From Candidatus Latescibacterota bacterium (GTDB taxonomy: Bacteria; Krumholzibacteriota; Krumholzibacteriia; WVZY01; JAKEHA01), in assembly GCA_022615275.1 (NCBI GenBank), contig JAKEHA010000123.1, positions 1 through 9,251 of the forward strand: 9,251 nucleotides of DNA, given 5' to 3'. This document shows, one piece after another, positions 1 through 5,695 of this stretch. Within the stretch, counting starts at the first letter, position 1. Each line of letters opens with the position of its first letter. The translations under genes and the position numbers were made by a program. A model generated the notes under the pieces. The model made no database searches, was not told where the DNA came from, and saw only the letters and a program-made list of their open reading frames with translations.

Positions 1-18
1 CGCCGGTAGGCGGCGATA

Positions 19-63
19 CGAGCCGACGAGGATCGACACACCGGGTTCGACCTCGTCGGCTCG
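19..63 (-). terminator. Strong hairpin after the lipoprotein gene, probable transcription terminator
   Basis: CGAGCCGACGAGG (19-31) pairs perfectly with CCTCGTCGGCTCG (51-63), a 13-pair stem; after a one-base bulge four more pairs (33-36 with 47-50) close a ten-base loop. It begins 12 bases past the TAA. No T-run follows on the minus strand, so it is not a textbook intrinsic terminator; it could end the transcript with Rho's help or protect its 3' end. Confidence 0.5.
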
Positions 64-75
64 ATCGTTCTCCGC

Positions 76-993
76 TTACGGCTCGATCTGCTTCGTGCGG
101 TTGTTCACGAAGAAGTTGGTGCCATTCGGATCCTCGTACGGCGCGACAAAGTATTCGACTAGATTTCGACTCGCGCGGTTGTCGGAGCCCGCGTTGAACT
201 GCACGCCGATCTGGAAGCGCGAGAAGTGATTCAAAAAGATCTCGTCGTGTGACGGTCCCTCCGGTCCCGCGTTCGGGGCCGGGTTGTAGCACACGGCGAG
301 CAGTCCCAAGTCGCCGCCGGTGACTCGATTCAGCGCGACGTCGTTGCGATAGCTCCCGCCCCCGCGCACGAAGATTCCGAGATTCACGAGGTCGATTCGG
401 TTCCAGGCCACGCGGTTGTGCGCACTGTTGAGCAACAGGACGCCGATCTGGGGCGGAATGCCGTTCGCGGGGTCGGCAAACTCGTCCGACCCTTCGACCG
501 CGATCCCCTGCACCGATGAGCGCGAGGTACCGTTCAACTCGACCGCGATGCCGAGGTTGACGAAGCGGCCGCCTACGATGTGCACGTGAGTGGCCGATTC
601 GACCACGACGCCGCGACCTTCCTTCGCTCCCGGGCCGGTGATGGTGCGATGACCCAGCAGCACCACGACACGGCCGGACTGAACGACGATGCCGTCGCCG
701 TCGGTCGAGAAGTCCGCGGTGAGGCGATAGACACCGGGTTGATCGATCACGGTCGGTCCCGTGATCTCGTTCACCCACGCCGTCGCGCGATCCCCCTTCG
801 CGGGCGTGCCTTCGACCTCGCGCAGCACTTCGGCCTCCAGCTCTTCGAGCGTGGGCGCCTCGGCGAGTGCTGCTTCGGCATCGTTGGTGTGGGGGTCGGT
901 GTTCGACGCGGTCGGGTTGTCGCGTTCGCATCCGAAGGTGAGTCCCCCCACGAGTGCGATCGTTGCAAGCAAGATGGTGTATCGGGATGACAT
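76..993 (-). CDS. Lipoprotein with a right-handed parallel beta-helix (NosD/pectate-lyase-like fold)
   Basis: A 305-residue exported protein. Residues 1-21 are a signal peptide ending in LTFG before Cys22, a slightly unorthodox lipobox, so it is probably a lipidated envelope protein. A flexible, acidic stretch (about 23-70) acts as a tether. From ITGPTVIDQPGVYRL (77-91) onward the sequence has short repeats of the parallel beta-helix type: GIVVQSGRVVVLLG, TITGPGAKEGRGVVVES, HIVGGRFVNLGIAVEL, IGVLLLNSAHNRVAWNRI, LGIFVRGGGSYRNDVALNRV and IGVQFNAGSDNRASRNLVEY. The alternation of hydrophobic, Gly and Asn positions (asparagine ladders) is typical of PbH1 repeats. Such domains occur in polysaccharide lyases, NosD and many surface proteins; no catalytic residues are recognisable, so binding or a structural role is equally possible. 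It has its own leader and ribosome binding site and a hairpin after its TAA, so it is probably transcribed separately. Confidence 0.85.
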   Translation of the reverse strand: MSSRYTILLATIALVGGLTFGCERDNPTASNTDPHTNDAEAALAEAPTLEELEAEVLREVEGTPAKGDRATAWVNEITGPTVIDQPGVYRLTADFSTDGDGIVVQSGRVVVLLGHRTITGPGAKEGRGVVVESATHVHIVGGRFVNLGIAVELNGTSRSSVQGIAVEGSDEFADPANGIPPQIGVLLLNSAHNRVAWNRIDLVNLGIFVRGGGSYRNDVALNRVTGGDLGLLAVCYNPAPNAGPEGPSHDEIFLNHFSRFQIGVQFNAGSDNRASRNLVEYFVAPYEDPNGTNFFVNNRTKQIEP

Positions 994-1000
994 GGTGTTC

Positions 1001-1006
1001 TCCTCC
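1001..1006 (-). promoter_or_regulatory. Ribosome binding site fixing the start of the beta-helix lipoprotein
   Basis: Minus strand GGAGGA, seven bases before the ATG at 991-993. An in-frame ATG five codons upstream (1006-1008) overlaps this element and has no such site of its own, so the inner ATG, which also puts the signal peptide at the very N-terminus, is preferred. Confidence 0.75.
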
Positions 1007-1009
1007 ATG

Positions 1010-1048
1010 GTCGCGCGAGGGGCGCGACGGCCGACGGGGTGTCGGCCG
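1010..1048 (-). other. Two abutting hairpins in the lipoprotein leader
   Basis: CGGCCGAC/GTCGGCCG (1028-1035 with 1041-1048) makes an eight-pair stem with a five-base loop. GTCGCGC/GCGCGAC (1010-1016 with 1022-1028) makes a seven-pair stem with a five-base loop. They share only base 1028 and end three bases before the ribosome binding site, so the leader would be strongly structured right up to it. Either translational control, mRNA stabilisation or, less likely without T-runs, termination of upstream transcripts. Confidence 0.4.
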
Positions 1049-1121
1049 ACGTGGATTTCGACATGGCGACGCGGGATGGACCCCTCCGTCAGGGAGCGGT
1101 GTGGGTCGCCGCCGACAGATT

Positions 1122-1138
1122 AACGACGGACCGTCGTT
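1122..1138. repeat. Perfect 17-base palindrome, possible operator
   Basis: AACGACGG and CCGTCGTT flank a single central base, giving perfect eight-base arms. As RNA it would form only about six pairs around a five-base loop, with no T-run, so a DNA-binding site for a dimeric regulator is more plausible than a terminator. It lies about 130 bases upstream of the lipoprotein start. Confidence 0.35.
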
Positions 1139-1237
1139 CCAGACCACGAACGCGGGACCGCTTGATCCACCTACGGAGGCGTCGGATCGACTGGATGATG
1201 AAATCGGGATGAAGGCAACGAGGAAAAGCGCCAGCTA

Positions 1238-3352
1238 TCAAGCCCCGAGCGCGCGGATGCGGGCGTCGACGACGCGGCATCCGGCGCGCGTCGGCGTCAC
1301 GATGACGGGGTTCATGTCGAGCTCCTGGATGCCGGGGATTTCGTCGACGAGCTGCGCCAGGCGCAGGATCAGCTCTTCGACGAACTCGACGTCCACGCGC
1401 GGCTCGCCGCGCACACCTTCGAGGAGCGGGAAGGAGCGGAAGCTGCGCACCATGTCGTGCGCGTCGAGGTCGGTGATGGGGAGGACGCGAAACGCGACGT
1501 CGCGCAGAATCTCGACGTAGCGCCCACCCATGCCGCACATGAGCAAGGGGCCGAACTTGGGGTCCTGCGCCACACCCAGGATCACTTCCTTGCCGTTCGA
1601 ATCGCCCGCCATCTCTTGCACCAGGTAGCCGGTCGCGTGCGTGAGCACGCCCGCCTTGGAGAGCGAGGCGCGCATGGTCTCGCGCGCCAGCTCGAGCGCT
1701 TTCTCGTTGCGGATACCGAGCATCACGCCCCCCACGTCGGACTTGTGCACGATCTTCTCGCCCACCACCTTGAGCACGACGGGAAACGCGAGCGAGCGCG
1801 CCGCCGCGCGCAGATCGCCGTCGATGGGAACCACGGCGTGGCCGACGGTCGGGAATCCGTACGCCCCGAGCACCGCGTGCGTGTCCTCGGGGGCGAGATA
1901 GCCTCCGCCCGCCTTCGCCTTCCTCTCGACCAGAGAGAGCGCGCGAGCGGTATCGACTGGGAACGTGCGCACCGTTCCCGCCGGTCGCGCGCGCCACAAG
2001 CGATAGCGATTGGTGTGCTCGGCCACTTTGACCGCGTCTTCGGGGAACCGAAAGATGGGGACCGCGTCGGGGACTTCGCGCGGGATGCGTTCGTAGTAGC
2101 TTTCCTCCGCCATCAGCACGGAGTACACGGGCTTCTCGTGCGCGCGCGCCACGCGCGTGATGCGTCGCATGACTTCCAAGGGCTCGATCATCAAAGGCGG
2201 CACGAAGATGGCGATGGTGACGTCGACGCTGTCGTCGGCGAGGACCAGGTCCAGCACGCGCTCGTACTGGTCGGGGCCGGCGCCGGCGACCATGTCGACG
2301 GGGTTGTCGACGCTCGCTTCCGCGGGCAGCACCTTGCGCATCGCGGCGCGCGTCTTCTCGGAGAGGGCGGCGATCTGGAGGCCGTGGCCGTCGGCCGCGT
2401 CGACCGCCATGATGCCGGGGCCGCCCGCGTTGGTGACGATGCACAGGCGGTTGCCGCGCGGCATGGGTGCCCCCACGAAGCCCGCCACCACGTGGATCAT
2501 CTCCTCGATGCTCGACACGCGGTTGACCCCGCACTGTTGCAGCAGCGCCTCCGACGCCACTTCCAGCCCCGCCAGCGATCCCGTGTGCGACGACGCGGCG
2601 CGCGCGCCCGCCGCCGAGGTCCCCGATTTCACCACGACGATGGGCTTGGTCTTGGAGATGCGCTTGGACAGCTCGGTGAAGCGGCGCGGGTCGCCGAAGG
2701 ACTCCAGGTACATCGCGATCAATTGCGTGTGCGCGTCGTTCTCCCAATACTCGAGCAGATCCATCGCACCGACGTCGGCCTTGTTGCCCACACTCGCGAA
2801 GTACGAGAACCCGAGCCCGAGTTTTTGCACCGCGAGCAGAATGGCGACGCCGAGCGCGCCGCTTTGGGTCATGAAGGCGACCGTGCCGGTGGGTGGCACG
2901 CCCGGTGAGAAGGTGGCGTTCATGCGCACGTCCGGGGTGGCGTCGATCACACCCATGCAGTTGGGGCCGATCATGCGCATGCCGTGTCGCTTGGCCACGT
3001 CGATGATGGCGTCTTCCAGCTTGGCACCTTCGGGACCGATCTCGCGGAAACCCGCCGTGATAATGACGAGCCCCTTCACACCTTTCTTCGCGCATTCCTC
3101 GACCACGCCCAGGACCAGCGGCGCGGGAACCACGATCACCGCCAAATCGACCGGATCGGGGATGTTCGTCACCGACGGATACGCCTTGGTGCTGTGGATG
3201 TACTCGTACTTGGGATTGACCGGGAAGATCTTCCCGTTGAACTCGTTCGCGAACAGGTTATTGAGGATCTCGCGCCCGATACTGCGGGGACGCGGTGTGG
3301 CCCCGATGACGGCGATCGAGCGCGGCTTGAAGATGGCGTCGAGCGAGTGCAT
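1238..3352 (-). CDS. Fused acyl-CoA (acetyl-CoA) synthetase, ADP-forming
   Basis: A 704-residue single-chain NDP-forming acyl-CoA synthetase (ACD family), catalysing acyl-CoA + ADP + Pi = acid + CoA + ATP in the cytoplasm. The order is alpha then beta. Residues 1-135 form the CoA-binding Rossmann domain (SIAVIGAT at 12-19, GPNCMG at 129-134). Residues about 150-290 form a succinyl-CoA-ligase-like domain with SSHTGSLAG, where His256 is the expected phosphorylated histidine. A second ligase-like domain starts at about 301 (LCIVTNAGGPG). Residues about 480-704 form an ATP-grasp with VHKSDVGG, whose His536 corresponds to the second phosphohistidine known in the family, and ELDMNPV at 677-683. All key residues are present and length is normal for fused forms. 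Acetate, propionate, branched or aryl acids are all possible substrates; some homologues are protein or CoA-ligase regulators. It begins two bases after the phosphatase stop and ends in TGATAG. Confidence 0.93.
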   Translation of the reverse strand: MHSLDAIFKPRSIAVIGATPRPRSIGREILNNLFANEFNGKIFPVNPKYEYIHSTKAYPSVTNIPDPVDLAVIVVPAPLVLGVVEECAKKGVKGLVIITAGFREIGPEGAKLEDAIIDVAKRHGMRMIGPNCMGVIDATPDVRMNATFSPGVPPTGTVAFMTQSGALGVAILLAVQKLGLGFSYFASVGNKADVGAMDLLEYWENDAHTQLIAMYLESFGDPRRFTELSKRISKTKPIVVVKSGTSAAGARAASSHTGSLAGLEVASEALLQQCGVNRVSSIEEMIHVVAGFVGAPMPRGNRLCIVTNAGGPGIMAVDAADGHGLQIAALSEKTRAAMRKVLPAEASVDNPVDMVAGAGPDQYERVLDLVLADDSVDVTIAIFVPPLMIEPLEVMRRITRVARAHEKPVYSVLMAEESYYERIPREVPDAVPIFRFPEDAVKVAEHTNRYRLWRARPAGTVRTFPVDTARALSLVERKAKAGGGYLAPEDTHAVLGAYGFPTVGHAVVPIDGDLRAAARSLAFPVVLKVVGEKIVHKSDVGGVMLGIRNEKALELARETMRASLSKAGVLTHATGYLVQEMAGDSNGKEVILGVAQDPKFGPLLMCGMGGRYVEILRDVAFRVLPITDLDAHDMVRSFRSFPLLEGVRGEPRVDVEFVEELILRLAQLVDEIPGIQELDMNPVIVTPTRAGCRVVDARIRALGA

Positions 3353-3354
3353 GG

Positions 3355-3792
3355 CTACACGACGCGCTCGCGCTCGCGGCGGGCGTCCTCGACCAGTTGC
3401 TTCACCAGGACGTGGAGCTGGTCGCGCACGCGGCGAAACACGGTCAGCGACTTGCCGACGGGGTCTTCGACCTTCCAGTCGATGGTCTTGCCCTGGAAGC
3501 CGCGCGGCACCAGCGCGCGCGCGCGCACCGGGGCCATCGAGACCACGATGTCCATCTCGGCGAGCGGGACTGCGTCGAGTCCGTTGGAGACCGCCTTCGA
3601 GATGTCGATCTTGAGCTCGCGCATGAGCTCGATGGAATCCTCGCTGACCACGCCGGTCGCGTTGGTGCCGGCGCTATAAATTTCCAGAAAGTCCCCGCCG
3701 TACTTGTGCGCGAATCCTTCGGCCATGGGCGAGCGGCACATGTTGCCGATGCAGACGAAGAGCACCTTGGTTTTTTTGGGCGATTGAACCAT
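3355..3792 (-). CDS. Low-molecular-weight protein-tyrosine-phosphatase / ArsC-fold protein
   Basis: A 145-residue protein of the LMW-PTPase superfamily, which includes tyrosine phosphatases and thioredoxin-coupled arsenate reductases. The P-loop CIGNMCRS supplies the CX5R(S/T) site (Cys14, Arg20), followed by PMAEGFAHK; the general-acid loop is VEDP (Asp110). SAGTNATG (40-47) is a family block. Thioredoxin-type ArsC proteins need two further cysteines in the region after the central strand; here that segment reads VSMAPVRARAL with no cysteine, and the only other cysteine is Cys19 within the P-loop. That favours a phosphatase over an arsenate reductase, though many genomes label such proteins ArsC. 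Length is normal. The ATG at 3790-3792 lacks a clear Shine-Dalgarno. Its TAG stop lies two bases before the acyl-CoA synthetase ATG, so the two are probably coupled. Substrate unknown. Confidence 0.88.
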   Translation of the reverse strand: MVQSPKKTKVLFVCIGNMCRSPMAEGFAHKYGGDFLEIYSAGTNATGVVSEDSIELMRELKIDISKAVSNGLDAVPLAEMDIVVSMAPVRARALVPRGFQGKTIDWKVEDPVGKSLTVFRRVRDQLHVLVKQLVEDARRERERVV

Positions 3793-3802
3793 GGGGAGAA
3801 CG

Positions 3803-3816
3803 GCGTGTCGTCACGC
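3803..3816 (-). other. Small hairpin in the 26-base gap between ubiE and the phosphatase gene
   Basis: A five-base-pair stem (GCGTG/CACGC) with a four-base loop occupies most of the gap and ends ten bases before the phosphatase ATG. No T-run follows, so it is not a convincing terminator; it may modulate initiation on a gene with no good Shine-Dalgarno, or be chance. Confidence 0.25.
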
Positions 3817-3818
3817 TA

Positions 3819-4529
3819 TCACGACTTGACGCCGCGATACAATCCCGCGACTTTGCCGGTCAGGCGGCGCGATTCGACACCGGTAAGACCCGCGCCGGCG
3901 AGCAGCGCCCGCACCTCGTCCTCGGAGATGAACTCGCGCACCGACGCGGACAGGTAGCGGTACGCCTCGCGCGACCCCGACACCAGGCGCCCGGTCACCG
4001 GCAGCACGGTCGAGAGGTAGGCCCGATAGGCGACCATGGCGGCGCCGCGCGGCGGCAGGAACTCGAGCACGACCGCGCGCCCGCCCGGCGCCAGCACGCG
4101 CGCCATCTCGCACACACCCCGACGATAGTCGGGGAGATTCCGGAGACCGAACGCAACGGTCACAACGTCGAAGGAAGCATCGTCGAAGGGCAGGGCGAGT
4201 GCATCGCCTTCGCGCAGCGCGATGCGGCGCGAAAGCCCCGAGTGGGCGAGCTTGTCGCGCGCGACCCGTAGCATCTCCGACGACAGGTCGACACCCACGA
4301 TCTCCCCCGCGGTTGCGTCGCGCGCAAACTCGATGGCCACGTCGCCTGTGCCGGTGGCAACGTCGAGCACGCGTTCGCCGGCTCGTACGTCGGCGAACGC
4401 CACCAATTGCCGCCGCCAATGACGGTCGACGTTGAAGCTCAAGAGATGGTTCAAGAGGTCGTAGCGCCGCGCGATGGTGTCGAACATCGCGGGCGTGCGG
4501 TTCTTGTCCTGGACGAGATCGGGCCTCAT
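3819..4529 (-). CDS. ubiE: Demethylmenaquinone/ubiquinone C-methyltransferase UbiE/MenG
   Basis: A 236-residue class I SAM-dependent methyltransferase of the UbiE/MenG family, which adds the ring methyl group late in menaquinone and/or ubiquinone synthesis, on the cytoplasmic side of the membrane. The family signatures are intact: FDTIARRYDLLNHLLSF (16-32), SAM motif I VLDVATGTGD (54-63), GVDLSSEML (79-87), the AFGLRNLPD signature (126-134), ARVLAPGG (143-150) and YRYLSASVREF (190-200). Whether the product is menaquinone or ubiquinone cannot be decided because no other quinone gene is in view. The ATG at 4527-4529 overlaps the sugar dehydrogenase stop (ATGA), with a GGTGG-like stretch upstream. 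The longer open frame upstream is a shadow of that dehydrogenase. It is followed by 26 bases before the phosphatase gene and ends in a TGATAG double stop. Confidence 0.93.
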   Translation of the reverse strand: MRPDLVQDKNRTPAMFDTIARRYDLLNHLLSFNVDRHWRRQLVAFADVRAGERVLDVATGTGDVAIEFARDATAGEIVGVDLSSEMLRVARDKLAHSGLSRRIALREGDALALPFDDASFDVVTVAFGLRNLPDYRRGVCEMARVLAPGGRAVVLEFLPPRGAAMVAYRAYLSTVLPVTGRLVSGSREAYRYLSASVREFISEDEVRALLAGAGLTGVESRRLTGKVAGLYRGVKS

Positions 4530-5695
4530 TCCGCCACCAGCTTGAAGATCTTGGTCGGCTCGCCGCGGTAGTCGTGTGCGCAGATGTACAGCTCGTCCGC
4601 GTCGTCCACGCCGAACGACGAGATCATGAGGTCGGTGTCGACCAGCAAGCGGTTCTCCGCCTCGCCGCCCCCGTCGCGCAGCGCCCACACGCGACCGGTG
4701 CCGTAATCGGCATAGACGTACCAGCCGACGAGATCCGGGAGCGCCGTGCCGCGGTATACGTAGCCGCCGGTGATGCTGATGCCTTCGGTGCGACCGTACG
4801 CCCACACCGGGCCGACGAAATCGCCCGCGTCCGCGCACGCCGACGAACGCTCGTGCGTGGGTTCGTAGGGTCCTGAGCCCTCCATGCAATCCCAGCCGTA
4901 GTTCTTCCCCTTCTCGACGACGTTGACTTCCTCCCACGTCACCTGGCCGACGTCGCCGGTCCAAAGTTCGCCGGACTCCCGATCGAACGAAAAGCGCCAC
5001 GGGTTGCGCAGGCCGTACGCCCACACTTCCTCCTTCCAGCCGTGCGTGTCGCCGCGAAACGGGTTGTCGGCGGGAATCGCGTACGGACGTTTGGAAACGT
5101 CGAGGCGCAGGATCTTCCCGAGCAAGGCACCCAGGTTCTGCCCATTGCCCTGCGGGTCGCCCGCGCTGCCGCCGTCGCCCATCGCGATGTAGAGCATCCC
5201 GTCGGGGCCGAACGCCACCTGGCCGCCGTTGTGGTTCGACCACGGCTGCGCAATCTCGATCACGATGTTCTCGCTGTTGGGCGACGCGGTGCTCCCGCTG
5301 GCGTCGGCGCGAAAGCGCGCCACGCGCGTGATGCGGCGCGTCCACTTCGACGCGGTGTAATCGACGAAGAAGGTCTTGTCGGTCTCGAACGACGGAGAGA
5401 ACGCGAGGCCGAGCAGGCCCATCTCGTTCCCGTCGGTGTTGACCCGGTCCTGGATATCGAGAAACGCCGTGCTCGCGCGCGTGTCCGCGCGATTGGTGAA
5501 CACGCGCACCACGCCCGCTTGCTCGACGACGAACAGGCGATTGGTCCCGTCGCGCGGGCTCTGGAGGTCGACCGGCCGCCTGAATTCGAGCGACGGAAAC
5601 GCCTCCACCACGCGATAACCCGGATGACCTTGCGCGCCGGCGCCGGTCGCGATCGCCGACACGACGACCAGTGCGACGAACCCCATGCGTGTCAT
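4526..5695 (-). CDS. Secreted PQQ-dependent sugar dehydrogenase (GSDH family), conventional order
   Basis: A 389-residue soluble PQQ sugar dehydrogenase-like protein, expected in the periplasm, oxidising an aldose or related alcohol and passing electrons to an acceptor. Residues 1-21 are a Sec signal peptide with a likely AGA|Q cleavage. The six-bladed propeller runs in the usual order: EAFPSLEFRRPVDLQ (31-45), NRLFVVEQAG, EMGLLGLAFSP, SNHNGG with His155 (the family's likely catalytic base region), AMGDGG, IPADNPF, GLRNPWR (Arg230, Arg234), WTGDVGQ, NYGWDCMEG, then SITGGYVYRG (307-315) and SSFGVDDADELY near the end. Cys270 and Cys287 are probably a disulfide. It ends at KLVAE. The ATG at 5693-5695 is chosen because it overlaps the upstream stop as ATGA; a second ATG three codons on (5684-5686) is possible and neither has a clear Shine-Dalgarno. 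It is a diverged paralogue of its upstream neighbour. Substrate is not readable from sequence. Confidence 0.92.
   Translation of the reverse strand: MTRMGFVALVVVSAIATGAGAQGHPGYRVVEAFPSLEFRRPVDLQSPRDGTNRLFVVEQAGVVRVFTNRADTRASTAFLDIQDRVNTDGNEMGLLGLAFSPSFETDKTFFVDYTASKWTRRITRVARFRADASGSTASPNSENIVIEIAQPWSNHNGGQVAFGPDGMLYIAMGDGGSAGDPQGNGQNLGALLGKILRLDVSKRPYAIPADNPFRGDTHGWKEEVWAYGLRNPWRFSFDRESGELWTGDVGQVTWEEVNVVEKGKNYGWDCMEGSGPYEPTHERSSACADAGDFVGPVWAYGRTEGISITGGYVYRGTALPDLVGWYVYADYGTGRVWALRDGGGEAENRLLVDTDLMISSFGVDDADELYICAHDYRGEPTKIFKLVAE

Larger units (their letters stand above)
994..1237. other. Intergenic region between the acyl-CoA synthetase and the lipoprotein gene
   Basis: These 244 bases are the largest gene-free stretch. 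Just after the synthetase stop the minus strand reads GGCGCTTTTCC, a short T-run without a strong preceding stem, so at best a weak terminator. Further on lie a 17-base palindrome (1122-1138), two abutting hairpins (1010-1048) and a clear ribosome binding site (1001-1006). No promoter with both hexamers near consensus was found. No credible reading frame is present on either strand; frames passing through are arginine-rich shadows. Confidence 0.6.

Noticed and set aside
1235..1240. TGATAG double stop shared by the synthetase and ubiE genes (also at 3816-3821)
   Set aside because: Two occurrences of a six-base ending can arise by chance and tandem stops are common; no further similarity follows.
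1457..2908. Long plus-strand frame opposite the acyl-CoA synthetase
   Set aside because: Antisense shadow created by G+C-rich codon use; low-complexity Arg/His/Asp-rich and unlike any family.
1089..3095. Long minus-strand frame of more than 660 codons across the acyl-CoA synthetase gene
   Set aside because: It is a different frame of the same stretch, arginine-, histidine- and alanine-rich with no domain; the frame at 1238-3352 carries all the family motifs.
3513..3526. Seven GC dinucleotides in a row, possible Z-DNA tract
   Set aside because: It falls in codons for an alternating Arg/Ala stretch in a G+C-rich gene; ordinary codon use explains it.
3771..3777. Run of seven T (A on the coding strand) near the start of the phosphatase gene
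   Set aside because: It encodes Lys-Lys in frame and the downstream P-loop is intact. The preceding base is C, so it is not a standard slippery heptamer; phase variation is possible but unsupported.
3355..3792. Arsenate resistance operon
   Set aside because: The ArsC-like protein lacks the extra cysteines of thioredoxin-type enzymes and no arsR, arsB or acr3 gene is nearby.
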